From IMG/VR virus record IMGVR_UViG_3300042946_001661, positions 19,589-83,588 of that record: a DNA stretch of 64,000 nt; one strand, 5' to 3'. The translations under genes were made by a program, and so were the position numbers. The stretch comes from a virus. Shown here one piece after another: positions 48,978-57,703 of this stretch. Under the pieces are notes generated by a model. That model saw nothing but the letters and a program-made list of their open reading frames with translations, was not told the origin of the DNA and made no database searches. Positions within the stretch are counted from its first letter, which is position 1, and each line of letters begins with the position of its first letter.

Positions 48978-49271
48978 ATGACTAATCTTAATGTTCAGGT
49001 CACAAATAAGAAGAGCAGCAATATTAATTATTTTGAGGCAACTGTAGGCGTAGACGGTCTTCGTCCAACTAAGTTGGAGAGAAAGGCTGATGGTAGCACG
49101 TTATTTACAACAAGATCTGCACTGATCACGGCAGCCAAGAATATAGCTAAGAAGCTAGGATACACAAACGTTAAAATCACAGAAGATGGAACATCTATGG
49201 TTAAGCGTGCAAGCAAGTCTATTCCACCAAAAATGACCAAAAAGAAGTCTTTAACACTTTGCAAGAGTTGA
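48978..49271 (+). CDS. Small basic protein of unknown function
   Basis: 97 residues: NYFEATVGVDGLRPTKLERK, RSALITAAKNIAKKLGYTNV and a Lys-rich end. Looks like a small alpha/beta protein with a helix of regular Ala/Lys. Codon use is richer in GC than its neighbours. Own promoter, ribosome site AAAGGA and terminator, so it is a single-gene unit probably expressed strongly. Confidence 0.7.
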   Translation: MTNLNVQVTNKKSSNINYFEATVGVDGLRPTKLERKADGSTLFTTRSALITAAKNIAKKLGYTNVKITEDGTSMVKRASKSIPPKMTKKKSLTLCKS

Positions 49272-49297
49272 ATCTAAAACTAAATAGTTAGTTTTAA

Positions 49298-49328
49298 AAC
49301 CCTCCTGATTTTCAGGAGGGTTTTTTTA
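49298..49328 (+). terminator. Rho-independent terminator
   Basis: AACCCTCCTGA pairs with TCAGGAGGGTT, followed by a T run. Ends the unit at 48978-49271. Confidence 0.93.
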
Positions 49329-49338
49329 TTTACACACA

Positions 49339-49350
49339 TATATAATATAG
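49339..49350 (+). promoter_or_regulatory. TATATAATATAG late-type box
   Basis: Lies 31 bases before the ATG at 49381, which has its own AAAGGAG. This is a case where the AT box is used with a normal leader. Confidence 0.4.
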
Positions 49351-49380
49351 GTAATTTTATTTTAATTAAAGGAGTTAAAC

Positions 49381-49587
49381 ATGGGATGCGGATGTGGAAA
49401 AAACGCCAGTAGACCAACACGAGCAGTAGCAAAAACCCCAGGTGTAATTAGGGCTAATGTGCCTCCAAGAACACAACAAGCCAATGTAACACCCAGAAAA
49501 CCTCCAAGTATTTCTGGTCTATCTGTTAACCGAGCGGCAGTCAATAAACAAAGACAAGAGGCTATTAAAAAGTCTTTGGGTAAATAA
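49381..49587 (+). CDS. Small basic protein with Cys-Gly N-terminus
   Basis: 68 residues, starting MGCGCGKNASRPTRAVAKTP and then Pro/Arg/Asn-rich, with a basic helix at the end (NKQRQEAIKKSLGK). Disordered and positively charged, so a packaged or DNA-binding role is possible. AAAGGAG lies before the ATG. Not recognised. Confidence 0.7.
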   Translation: MGCGCGKNASRPTRAVAKTPGVIRANVPPRTQQANVTPRKPPSISGLSVNRAAVNKQRQEAIKKSLGK

Positions 49588-49593
49588 TTTTGT

Positions 49594-50193
49594 TTATTTT
49601 GGAGTCATTTTATTTAAAACTCTATAGTGATTAGGAATTTTAAAAATGCTTTCATCAAAATCTTTGATGAAAGCATTTTTTATTTTAAAAACTATTGTTA
49701 ATTTTTCTTCAATAAATTGAAATTTAATAGTATTGTTGGGTAAAATTGTAGCTGTTGATATTAATTTGCTCCCTCTGTGTAGGCTATAAACTTCTCCTTT
49801 TTTATCTATATTTTTAAAAACACTCAACATCCAACTTGGATTATAACAATCCTTCATAACTAAATTCATATCAGACACATCAGAATAAAAAAGAGTGTTT
49901 TCTTCTTCTTTTTTGGACCAATACCAGAAGTATTTTTCATTACATCCTACATCTATTTTTTTTTCTGAAACAATATAAAGAAATATTCTAAATTTATTAT
50001 TTTCTAAAAACATACGACCATCTAGGTTTTTTTTAAATAATCCTAAGCTTATTTCACAATTTATTGATAGTTCTTTTTTGTCTTTAGAATTAATTAAAAT
50101 TTGATTTTTAGATGTTTCTATTTCTTTTTTTATATTATTTGTTAAATAAAATAAGAAAAATATTATTAAAAATAAACAAATTTTTTTAATCAT
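49594..50193 (-). CDS. Exported or membrane-anchored protein, LolA-like look
   Basis: 199 residues from the ATG at 50193. Residues 4-18 (KICLFLIIFFLFYLT) form a signal or anchor. The rest is beta-rich (LDGRMFLENNKFRIFLYIVS, NEKYFWYWSKKEEENTLFYS) and reminds of LolA-type lipoprotein carriers by strand pattern only. A TATATATA box is just upstream. A 17-bp hairpin lies near its 3' end. Function unknown. Confidence 0.6.
   Translation of the reverse strand: MIKKICLFLIIFFLFYLTNNIKKEIETSKNQILINSKDKKELSINCEISLGLFKKNLDGRMFLENNKFRIFLYIVSEKKIDVGCNEKYFWYWSKKEEENTLFYSDVSDMNLVMKDCYNPSWMLSVFKNIDKKGEVYSLHRGSKLISTATILPNNTIKFQFIEEKLTIVFKIKNAFIKDFDESIFKIPNHYRVLNKMTPK
49643..49679. terminator. 17-bp hairpin inside the 3' end of a coding gene
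   Basis: AAAATGCTTTCATCAAA and its exact complement flank a 3-base loop, followed by T runs. It lies within the minus-strand gene 49594-50193 but about 55 bases after the plus-strand gene 49381-49587, for which it can act as terminator. Confidence 0.7.
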
Positions 50194-50197
50194 TGAT

Positions 50198-50212
50198 GAT
50201 ATATATAATATC
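50198..50212 (-). promoter_or_regulatory. TATATATA late-type box
   Basis: Minus-strand GATATTATATATATC ends 4 bases before the ATG at 50193, with no ribosome site. Confidence 0.4.
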
Positions 50213-50240
50213 AAACTTTAACTTTTAAAAGAGGTTTAAT

Positions 50241-51320
50241 ATGCTTAGTTATAAAGATTGGAAATCATTAAACGAGTCGGTTTTTAGTTCTTTTTCTTTA
50301 GGTTTATCTCAACCTCAATCTTTAGGAGTTTCTTCAAATGGTGTTGAAGGAATAGATCTTGAAGAAGCAAGAAGAAAGAAAAAAGTTAAAGTAGACGTTA
50401 CAGGTGACGGTGAAACAGTCCCACCAGCTAGCAAAGCAGATGAACCAGGTTCAAAAAAAGAATGTGGCTGCAGTAAGAGTTGCAAAGCATGCAAATCATG
50501 CAAAGGAATGTTTTCTGATGAAGATGATGTAGATTTAGAAAAAGTTAAGGCTAAAAAAGACGAAGAAGATGAAGACGAAGACATGGAAGATGAGGATAAT
50601 GAAGACGAAGAAGACATGGAAGATGAAGACGATGAAGACGATGAAGACGAAGATGAAGACATGGAAGATGAAGACGATGAAGACGAAGACGAAGACATGG
50701 AAGATGAGGACAATGAAGATGAGGACGAAGGGGATATGAAAGAAAAGCCTAAATTTTTAAAAGGCGGGCAGAAAAAGCTAGACGTTGATGGCGATGGTAA
50801 AATAACTGGAAAAGATTTTAAAATATTAAGAAAAAAATCTGATAAAAAGAAAAAGAAAAAGAAAAAGAATGAGTCAACAGACTCTATTGAAGTTTCTGCT
50901 GAAAAAGAGTGGATGGGAAGCATAATTGGACAAATGGGAAATCCAACCGTCAAACACTTTAGTGGATTATCAGATGAGCCCGGTCCAGGTGAAGTTGGGT
51001 TTGCTCCAAACAGCAGAATATCTGATAACTTTACTTCTTATGAAGAATTATTTGAATCTAAAAAATCTAAAAAAGAAGATTCTGATGATGACTCCGATGA
51101 AGAAAAGGACTCAGATTCTGATGATTCAAGCGACGATTCAGATGATATGAAGTCAATGGCTGAAAAATGCATGAAAGAATGCTTTGGAAAAAAACCAAAT
51201 GCTTCTTTTAAAGACTGCAAAGATCATTTAAAGAAAAACAAAGAAACATCAAAATACAAACTTTCATTAAAAGAATATTTAGTTTGCAAAAAGAAATATA
51301 GCAAAAAGAAAAGTAAATGA
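50241..51320 (+). CDS. Acidic protein with targeting-like N-terminus, Cys cluster and EF-hand-like loop
   Basis: 359 residues. Starts MLSYKDWKSLNESVFSSFSL (possible cleavage after SLNE). A Cys cluster ECGCSKSCKACKSCKG lies near residue 74, followed by about 75 residues of Asp/Glu-Met repeats, then LDVDGDGKITGKDFKIL (one EF-hand/dockerin-type calcium loop), a Lys run, and a second acidic region. C-terminus CMKECFGKKP...CKDHLKK and basic. Likely prohead-core or internal protein. GAGG lies before the ATG. Coupled with the next gene (ATGA). Confidence 0.7.
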   Translation: MLSYKDWKSLNESVFSSFSLGLSQPQSLGVSSNGVEGIDLEEARRKKKVKVDVTGDGETVPPASKADEPGSKKECGCSKSCKACKSCKGMFSDEDDVDLEKVKAKKDEEDEDEDMEDEDNEDEEDMEDEDDEDDEDEDEDMEDEDDEDEDEDMEDEDNEDEDEGDMKEKPKFLKGGQKKLDVDGDGKITGKDFKILRKKSDKKKKKKKKNESTDSIEVSAEKEWMGSIIGQMGNPTVKHFSGLSDEPGPGEVGFAPNSRISDNFTSYEELFESKKSKKEDSDDDSDEEKDSDSDDSSDDSDDMKSMAEKCMKECFGKKPNASFKDCKDHLKKNKETSKYKLSLKEYLVCKKKYSKKKSK

Positions 51321-51514
51321 TAAGTTTTAAGAAATGGTTAGAAGTTGTTGCCGCTGCACCCGCTGTAGCTTCAGCGGCAACAACTTCTGCTTCAGTTTCA
51401 GGTAGCCCTGGAGCTACAACCTCAAAAGATATAGCACCATTTTTACGTCCAGTAGGATCTAATGTTGTAAGAAGACAATATCCTTTTAGAAAAAAGCGTA
51501 AAAAAAATAAATAA
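51317..51514 (+). CDS. Small Ala-rich internal-protein candidate
   Basis: 65 residues. Starts MISFKKWLEVVAAAPAVASA, then Ser/Thr/Ala-rich, ending RKKRKKNK. The targeting-like peptide followed by a flexible basic chain fits a packaged peptide. ATG overlaps the stop of the acidic gene. Confidence 0.7.
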   Translation: MISFKKWLEVVAAAPAVASAATTSASVSGSPGATTSKDIAPFLRPVGSNVVRRQYPFRKKRKKNK

Positions 51515-51564
51515 TCAGACAAAGAAAATGATAATTTTTTAGTTGCTATAAAATAAAATAAAAT

Positions 51565-51798
51565 TTAATTTTCCATCTCTTTTTTAAGTATTTCCCTACA
51601 CTTTTGCATAGTTTCCTCCAGCTCCTTAGGTTTACAATTTAATAATCTGCACGCACCAGACTTATTTAATCTTCCTTTTTTAGTATATACTTTATTTTCA
51701 TTTAATAATAAAGCATCTATTACTTTTCCAAACCCACTATCTATTAATTTTTGAAGCAATTCTTGTCTTTCTATTAATTCCAAAAAACTAGATTTCAT
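51565..51798 (-). CDS. Small helical phage protein
   Basis: 77 residues: LELIERQELLQKLIDSGFGK and GRLNKSGACRLLNCKPKELE. The last part resembles a helix-turn-helix (N-K-S-G-A-C-R-L-L-N-C-K-P), so DNA binding is possible. AAAGGAAG before the ATG. Not a named family. Confidence 0.6.
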   Translation of the reverse strand: MKSSFLELIERQELLQKLIDSGFGKVIDALLLNENKVYTKKGRLNKSGACRLLNCKPKELEETMQKCREILKKEMEN

Positions 51799-51858
51799 TA
51801 ATAACTTCCTTTTGTTTGTGTAATTTTAATTATAACAAATTATTTTTATTAAGTCAAA

Positions 51859-52482
51859 TTAAGGCAATTCATAAGGCTTGGTATCAGAGGTAAGCTCTCG
51901 TGTTTTTACTTCAGATTTTTCACATGGATGTTCTATAAAATAAGCCCTATCATATCTTAACTGTAATTCTATAGTTAGGATATCGCTACTGCCAAAGTCC
52001 AGATCTCCAAAATCAATAGATATTGGCCATACATTTTCTAGTTTCCATTCTTCAACGATATTTCCTATTCCATCGTATAAATCTATTGAACATCCTCTCT
52101 TGAAAGCTGCTGCATCTCTATTATTGATTACACTAGGGTTCCAATAAACTTCGTTTTCACTAACTTGATATATTTTTTTAACCCATTGAATTACAGGATT
52201 AAATCTTGTTTTAATATCATATAAAGTTAAGCTTATTGGTTTCCACTCAGGTTTTCCTGGAAAATATATTGTTTCTGTAACGTGCTGTGCATCTATTTCT
52301 TTAAAAGACAAGCTAGGTCTTCCGCTTTTTCCAGGAGGTAATATAGGGGAAGTCGAGTCTGAGCCTCCACAAACACCTTTAATATTAAACATCCATCTAT
52401 ATTTTCTTTTGAAAAAAATGTCGCTACCGAGCAGATTTTTATTTCCATAATTAAAACCCATTCCGACTTCTGATCTATTCAT
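51859..52482 (-). CDS. 19: Tail tube protein paralog 2 (gp19 family)
   Basis: 207 residues. FFKRKYRWMFNIKGVCGGSD, RPSLSFKEIDAQ, then IYFPGKPEWKPISLTLYDI, and NVWPISIDFGDLDFGSSDIL with TIELQLRYDRAYF follow the same order as the neighbouring gp19-like gene. Tail-tube proteins stack as hexamers inside the sheath. The gap to the neighbour holds a terminator, so the two genes are separately expressed. It may cap the tube or form a special ring. Confidence 0.8.
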   Translation of the reverse strand: MNRSEVGMGFNYGNKNLLGSDIFFKRKYRWMFNIKGVCGGSDSTSPILPPGKSGRPSLSFKEIDAQHVTETIYFPGKPEWKPISLTLYDIKTRFNPVIQWVKKIYQVSENEVYWNPSVINNRDAAAFKRGCSIDLYDGIGNIVEEWKLENVWPISIDFGDLDFGSSDILTIELQLRYDRAYFIEHPCEKSEVKTRELTSDTKPYELP

Positions 52483-52507
52483 ATACTTATTTAGTAAATA
52501 AATATAA

Positions 52508-52543
52508 AAAAAAACGCAGAACCTTTCGATTCTGCGTTTTTTT
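52508..52543. terminator. Bidirectional terminator between tube paralogs
   Basis: AAAACGCAGAA and TTCTGCGTTTT flank an 8-base loop, with A and T runs outside. Confidence 0.93.
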
Positions 52544-52564
52544 AATTAGACTTTTTTTTAAATA

Positions 52565-53149
52565 TCAACCACCACAACCAGCAATTGGACATGCACCTAT
52601 TGGATTCATGCATGATCCAGGTACGTATTGAGCAGTTGAATATCTTAATGTCATTTCAATCTCAACAATATCACTGCTATCGTAACCTAAATCTCCAAAG
52701 TTAATACTGGTTGGCCAAACCATACCAAGATTCCAAGTTTCTGCTATCTGTCCAATGCCATCGTATAAGTTTAAAACAGCATTTGCTCCCCATCCACTGC
52801 CTCCTCTTTGACCGGTTCCTCTAATAGATGACTGTCTTAAAAGGACTGGATTATCAAATTCATAAATTGTTCTTAACCAAGAATACAATATAGAGATATC
52901 TTCACCTCCAGAAACCATATCATAATAGTTTACTGTCATGGTTTCCCAGTTACCCTTGCCTGGTATCCACATTCTACCATGCATAAAGTCTATCTGGGTT
53001 TCTTCTATGTTTAGTTGAGGTCTGCTTGATATCTTAACTAAGTTTTCTGGAACATTTCCACATGGAGTTTGTAGAGAAAATGTCCATCTATATTTTCTTT
53101 TATAAAATGAGTTGCTATTAGCATGTATTCCTAAGCCCATTGGTACCAT
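52565..53149 (-). CDS. 19: Tail tube protein (gp19 family)
   Basis: 194 residues. FYKRKYRWTFSLQTPCGNVP, RPQLNIEETQIDF, RMWIPGKGNWETMTVNYYDM, ETWNLGMVWPTSINFGDLGY and EIEMTLRYSTAQY match the T4 gp19-type tube fold. C-terminal Cys/Gly tail (CPIAGCGG). AAGGAG precedes the ATG. It follows the sheath gene by 33 bases, the normal sheath-tube order. Confidence 0.85.
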   Translation of the reverse strand: MVPMGLGIHANSNSFYKRKYRWTFSLQTPCGNVPENLVKISSRPQLNIEETQIDFMHGRMWIPGKGNWETMTVNYYDMVSGGEDISILYSWLRTIYEFDNPVLLRQSSIRGTGQRGGSGWGANAVLNLYDGIGQIAETWNLGMVWPTSINFGDLGYDSSDIVEIEMTLRYSTAQYVPGSCMNPIGACPIAGCGG

Positions 53150-53182
53150 TTTAAATTCTCCTTAAAAATTATTTATTTATCA

Positions 53183-55606
53183 TCAAAGTGTATCTGCGTT
53201 TTCTGAAAAGCTTCCAGTTCTATGGATGCTAAATTCAATAAATATAAATTCTGCTGCACGGGTAGGTTGTATTCCTATTCTTGCTCTAAATTCATTTCTA
53301 TCAATAACATCTGGAGTGTTCAATTCAGCATCAGCTTTTATTACAAAGTCTGTAATTCCTCTGCCAACTTGAACCTCTTGTAATATTCCACCAGCAACAG
53401 AAATAAATCTATTTCTGAATACTTCATCGTTAGGTTCAAATAACAAGTTTCTACTAGCAACTTTAATTCTTTTCTCTACATAAAGCATCATTCTTCTTAC
53501 GTTGACTCTATCTAAAGCAGTAGGTCTTCTTTGAAGTGTCTTTTGACCAAATATTAAGAAACCTTGTGTGTCTACAAACTGAATAATAGGATTTACACAA
53601 TTTCTGTTTCCATACATCTGATCTCGCTCTTCAAGTGTTGGTCTGTCATAAACATCAAGAACATTAGATACAACGCCTCTGGTTGTTCCGGCAGGAGCAA
53701 ACCAAGGAGCAGATATATTGTCGCTATTTGCTATTGTTGCAAGAACTGATCCGCTTGGCGGAACCCAGACATCAAGCTTGTTGAATGTGTCCCTAATCTT
53801 CAACCATGGCCAATACAGTGCCGCAAAATCACTATCAAATCTATTGCTGTTTAGTGGATGAACACCATTTTGCCACTGAACTATTTCTTTTACTGTAAGT
53901 CCAAAAGGAGGATCTATTATAGCCATGCAATCTGTTCTAACATTTTGACAAAGATTAATTAAAGCTTCAACAACATCTGTGCTACCATGACCAGGAACAG
54001 CAATTAAGTCGATATCTACTTGCTCTGGTTCACTTAAGGAATAAATTCCGGTATATCCTATGTCATTTCCAATTAAAAGTTCATCTTGTCTCTCAGGATC
54101 AGAGGGTATTCCATCTGATCCTCCACTAAGACTGTAAACTCCATTTAATGGAGAATATGTCAAAGAATCTAGAGGAGGAGAGTCCACATCTGTCATATCG
54201 CTAACTCGTATGTAGTCAGAAACCTGAGATATATAAGATTCTACATAAAATCTACTAGCAGGATCTTTTGTTAGACTTCCCCAAGATTCTACTTGAACTC
54301 CATTGTTATAAACTTGTAATGAAAAGTTGTTTTCTTCTGTATTGTTTATTACTTTGACTTGGGTTCTGTTACCTTCAATTCCAGTACTATCAGCATAAAC
54401 TCTAAAGGTTATTTGAGACATATTAGTGTTGTCTAATCCTACAACTATTCCACCTACATCAGCATCGGTAGCGGCAGGATTTCCATCAATATCAACAGCA
54501 CTAGATTTAACAGGACTGACTCCAGATTTTGTACTTGTATCTATTGCAAATACTTCAAGAGCTGCTGTTCCATTTGACTTAACTCTTAATCTAGCATTTC
54601 TTCCATAGCTGTCAGTTCTTATGGATAGATAATCTAATCCACTAATGTTAACGCTTTCTGCTGTCCAACCTCCTGGCAACTCGCCAGTTCCACCTTCATC
54701 TGGTATTTTTTGATCATTAAGACTTGTAACTATGCTGGTTAGAGTTACTGCTGAAGTGTTATCAAACTCAGATAAATCTAAAACTTGAACAATACCATCT
54801 ATAGATGCAACCCCTGACCCGTCTACTATTAACTGCATTGTTAATCCTGAAAGTCCTGTGAAATCAAAAGTTTCATTAGCCCCAGAACCATACTTTACAT
54901 TTGAAGCAACAGCCGATGCTTGAGTCATGCCTGTGCCTAAACCTGTAATTGAAGACGCTCCGCCATAGATAGAATCTTTTACAGAAACTAATTCAAGGCT
55001 TGCATCTGGACCATAAGCCCAAACTGTTTTTACAGAAATATAGTTGTCTGTACCATCATTGCTTGCGAAGAAAATAATTCCATCGACAACAGTATCTAGC
55101 TGATCATTTAAGACTGTTGCAAGTTCATTTGCGGTATAAGTATCAGCAGGAACTACAAGTGTTTTAGAGGCAAGCGTACCGTTTAATCTCCATTTAAAGA
55201 AACCATCGTTAGCAAAAACATAATTTTCTTCAACTTTTGATACTATTTCGACAACACTTCCTGCACTTGGAATATCAACATAAGCAGTTTCTGCTATCTC
55301 ATCACTAACAGCATTATCTTCTGCAACTCTAACTACATAAAGTTGGTTAGAAACATTAAGATACTGTTCAGCAGCATAAATTAAAAATGGATCACTAACA
55401 TCTGGATGAGGATATCCAAAAATTGTATGTAACTGCCTTACACTGGTAACCAGAGTAGGAGTGTTTATAGGACCTTTACTAGCAAAACCTACAAGAGCTC
55501 CCCTGTGAGTTGAAGGTGTAGATGCAATATAACTTAAATCTTTTTCAGCTATTCTTACACTAGGACTGATTGTGTTGGAAGGTGGAAATCCCCGTAAAAT
55601 TGCCAT
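53183..55606 (-). CDS. 18: Tail sheath protein (gp18)
   Basis: 807 residues. The start MAILRGFPPSNTISPSVRIA, with RGALVGFASKGPINTPTLVT and FLIYAAEQYLNVSNQLYVVR, and the C-terminal RRMMLYVEKRIKVASRNLLF and QPTRAAEFIFIEFSI match contractile sheath proteins. It is longer than T4 gp18 (659), with beta-rich insertions in the middle that form the outer domains. GGGAG before the ATG. Confidence 0.95.
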   Translation of the reverse strand: MAILRGFPPSNTISPSVRIAEKDLSYIASTPSTHRGALVGFASKGPINTPTLVTSVRQLHTIFGYPHPDVSDPFLIYAAEQYLNVSNQLYVVRVAEDNAVSDEIAETAYVDIPSAGSVVEIVSKVEENYVFANDGFFKWRLNGTLASKTLVVPADTYTANELATVLNDQLDTVVDGIIFFASNDGTDNYISVKTVWAYGPDASLELVSVKDSIYGGASSITGLGTGMTQASAVASNVKYGSGANETFDFTGLSGLTMQLIVDGSGVASIDGIVQVLDLSEFDNTSAVTLTSIVTSLNDQKIPDEGGTGELPGGWTAESVNISGLDYLSIRTDSYGRNARLRVKSNGTAALEVFAIDTSTKSGVSPVKSSAVDIDGNPAATDADVGGIVVGLDNTNMSQITFRVYADSTGIEGNRTQVKVINNTEENNFSLQVYNNGVQVESWGSLTKDPASRFYVESYISQVSDYIRVSDMTDVDSPPLDSLTYSPLNGVYSLSGGSDGIPSDPERQDELLIGNDIGYTGIYSLSEPEQVDIDLIAVPGHGSTDVVEALINLCQNVRTDCMAIIDPPFGLTVKEIVQWQNGVHPLNSNRFDSDFAALYWPWLKIRDTFNKLDVWVPPSGSVLATIANSDNISAPWFAPAGTTRGVVSNVLDVYDRPTLEERDQMYGNRNCVNPIIQFVDTQGFLIFGQKTLQRRPTALDRVNVRRMMLYVEKRIKVASRNLLFEPNDEVFRNRFISVAGGILQEVQVGRGITDFVIKADAELNTPDVIDRNEFRARIGIQPTRAAEFIFIEFSIHRTGSFSENADTL

Positions 55607-55608
55607 TT

Positions 55609-55821
55609 TTATGCTCCCTTTATATCTAAAATTTTTGTAGTGATGAACCCTTGTTTCTCTGCTCTAAGTATATAGTCTGTTGACCTCTCTTCTTCGAGCA
55701 AGAAAATATTTTTTCCTGAACCAATTCCGGGTATGTTTAAAACTGTAAACGAACCGGGAGCCTTCCTTGCCTTAACAACTAGTTGCATTGGAAATTTTTT
55801 TCTATTTGTTATTTCTAACAC
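55609..55821 (-). CDS. Small protein before the sheath gene
   Basis: 70 residues from a GTG at 55821 (AAGGAG 5 bases upstream), overlapping the gp15-like gene end by 7 bases. LEITNRKKFPMQLVVKARKA then FTVLNIPGIGSGKNIFLLEE look like a small beta domain. Probably virion-associated. Not recognised. Confidence 0.65.
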   Translation of the reverse strand: MLEITNRKKFPMQLVVKARKAPGSFTVLNIPGIGSGKNIFLLEEERSTDYILRAEKQGFITTKILDIKGA

Positions 55822-56762
55822 TTATTCTCCTTAACCGTTTCTTCTATTCTGTTTATTATCTCTTTTATATCTTCTTCTTTTAATCCTTCTGTCAACTCTA
55901 CTCTCGTTGTTAGAATTGATTTTTTTCTTACAATTGGTTGAGGTATAAACGATTCGGCTGTTAAATTAAATTGAAACTTAACAACTCTAATCGCTTGATT
56001 GCCAGGTTCTATCTCAAGATTATTAGCAATTGAATCTAATTTTACTTGAATTTCCCAAACAACACCTCTAACCTTTATATATGCAAAAGGGCTAAATTTT
56101 AAAATTATTTGCTCTAATATTTGGTTCATATCTTCTATATACATGGTCCAAGCATATAGAGAATAACTTATATCTACTGGTATTCCTTTCGCAACTCCAA
56201 GTATTGTATCTCTTTCGTGCTTTTCTTTAATTGTTCTTCCTGGTTTTCCATCTAATCTTAAATCTCTTGCATAATCTAAAGCTTTGTGATAAACATATCT
56301 TCCTTGATTAAATTGATAGTCTTGACTATGTATTGCTAATATAGGAAGTCTAATTCTGTCAACAACTAATGAATTGTCTTTTCTTACATTATCTTGAACT
56401 ATAGCAGCCACTGCTTTTTCTTGTGATCCCCAAATTATAGGAACTCTGTGAGCTTTTCCATCTTCATCTAAAACAACTATATCTTTAAATAAATCCATAA
56501 CAGCTTCATCTGTTCCTCTTAAGGACTTACTATATCTGTATATTGTATTGAAGTTTGTTCCATCATTTAAAATATGACCCGTTTGCATAGGATCACCAAG
56601 ATTGCTTTTTCCAAGATTTGTTTTTTCATTTCTAAAACTGTCTTCTAAAAAATCAAGACTATCTGGTGATGTATTACAACCTTCTGGTGTTGTTTTATTT
56701 TCTTGAAAATTAAATCCTTTTTCGTTACAATCTACAAGGCTTTTTTCAGGATGATTTTTCAT
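55815..56762 (-). CDS. 15: gp15-like tail sheath stabiliser
   Basis: 315 residues from the ATG at 56762. The core follows T4 gp15: DLFKDIVVLDEDGKAHRVPI with IWGSQEKA, then RIRLPILAIHSQDYQFNQGR, ISYSLYAWTMYIEDMNQILE with QIILKFSPF, and VKFQFNLTAESFIPQP. gp15 ends the sheath and joins the tail to the neck. The N-terminal 70 residues (Asn/Lys-rich) are extra. The start lies 10 bases from a divergent start at 56773. Confidence 0.72.
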   Translation of the reverse strand: MKNHPEKSLVDCNEKGFNFQENKTTPEGCNTSPDSLDFLEDSFRNEKTNLGKSNLGDPMQTGHILNDGTNFNTIYRYSKSLRGTDEAVMDLFKDIVVLDEDGKAHRVPIIWGSQEKAVAAIVQDNVRKDNSLVVDRIRLPILAIHSQDYQFNQGRYVYHKALDYARDLRLDGKPGRTIKEKHERDTILGVAKGIPVDISYSLYAWTMYIEDMNQILEQIILKFSPFAYIKVRGVVWEIQVKLDSIANNLEIEPGNQAIRVVKFQFNLTAESFIPQPIVRKKSILTTRVELTEGLKEEDIKEIINRIEETVKENKC

Positions 56763-56772
56763 AATATTATAT
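56763..56772. promoter_or_regulatory. 10-base AT spacer between divergent starts
   Basis: AATATTATAT is the whole interval between two ATG codons. The TATA-type boxes of each gene must overlap the other gene's first codons, and no ribosome site is present. Confidence 0.4.
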
Positions 56773-57609
56773 ATGAGTAACTTTGAATTAAAGTGGAGAA
56801 GTTTTTTTAATGGAAAAGAATTTCCACCTTCAAGAACAAAATTGCAAATACCAGGCTGGGCTGGAACTAGTGACCGTGGAAACGGATCTTCTCCACAACC
56901 TTGGCACTGTCTTCCTTTTGTAGAAGCAAGCACATATGGAGTGGAGCTGTTATATCCATTTGAAACTGAATGCATTGTCAGAACTATAAATGGAGAGACA
57001 GTTTTTGAAGGAGATTTTAGCGAAGAAGAAAAAAAATATAATCATCCTATGCCTCCTTTTATGTCTTTTTCTAAAGGGCATTTTGGATTTACTTCAAGCT
57101 TTGATTTACAACCTCCTCCAAATCATATTATAAGAATTGAGCCGCATCCTAAGTATTACACCGATGAAACTTGGACAACGCCTTTGCCTGTTGCTGGGCA
57201 CATTCAAGGTGAGTGGTGGTCAAAAATATTTTTCATTGTATTCAAACAACCCCCAGCAGGAGGTTTCTATAGGTTTAAAAAAGGTGAACCATATGCTCAA
57301 ATTTTAATTTTACCTAAAAAAGTTAATTATGAAATAACAGAAATGACAGAATTAGAAAAAGAAAAAAGATCATCTTTAGAATCTAATATTTCAAAATACA
57401 AAAAATATTTTTGTAAAAAATGGAAAGATGATAAAGATAATACATTTGATAATAAATATAAAGTTTTAAGCAAAATGTTTAACAAAGAAGGAATAAAAGG
57501 TATAAATAGTATTGTCGAGAATTGTTCGGACAGAGAAAGCCGAAATAAAAAAAATATAAAATTATTTAAATATAAGAAGCATGAAACTAATAAAAATAGA
57601 AAAAAATAA
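56773..57609 (+). CDS. Conserved-looking phage protein, unknown
   Basis: 278 residues. PWHCLPFVEASTYGVELLYP, then RIEPHPKYYTDETW, GEWWSKIFFIVFKQPPAGGF and KGEPYAQILILPKKVNYEIT are ordered as in the DUF6065-type phage proteins (recognised by pattern only). The last 60 residues are Lys/Asn-rich. No Shine-Dalgarno sequence. Probably expressed late because of the AT box and the divergent gp15-like gene. Confidence 0.6.
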   Translation: MSNFELKWRSFFNGKEFPPSRTKLQIPGWAGTSDRGNGSSPQPWHCLPFVEASTYGVELLYPFETECIVRTINGETVFEGDFSEEEKKYNHPMPPFMSFSKGHFGFTSSFDLQPPPNHIIRIEPHPKYYTDETWTTPLPVAGHIQGEWWSKIFFIVFKQPPAGGFYRFKKGEPYAQILILPKKVNYEITEMTELEKEKRSSLESNISKYKKYFCKKWKDDKDNTFDNKYKVLSKMFNKEGIKGINSIVENCSDRESRNKKNIKLFKYKKHETNKNRKK

Positions 57610-57703
57610 AACTAAAAGAAAAGTGCAAGTAGTAATATTTGAGCCTACTTTATTTAAAAAGCCAAAATTTCCTTTTATTCTAATTAAAAATAAAATTAAA
57701 TAA
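57581..57703 (+). CDS. Possible short basic protein
   Basis: 40 residues: MKLIKIEKNKTKRKVQVVIF, then KKPKFPFILIKNKIK. It starts inside the end of the previous gene and stops 8 bases into the convergent gene's end. No clear ribosome site, so it may not be translated. Confidence 0.3.
   Translation: MKLIKIEKNKTKRKVQVVIFEPTLFKKPKFPFILIKNKIK

Noticed and set aside
50315-50953. Minus-strand open frame rich in Ser across the acidic gene
   Set aside because: It is the complement of Asp/Glu codon runs and has no supported start.
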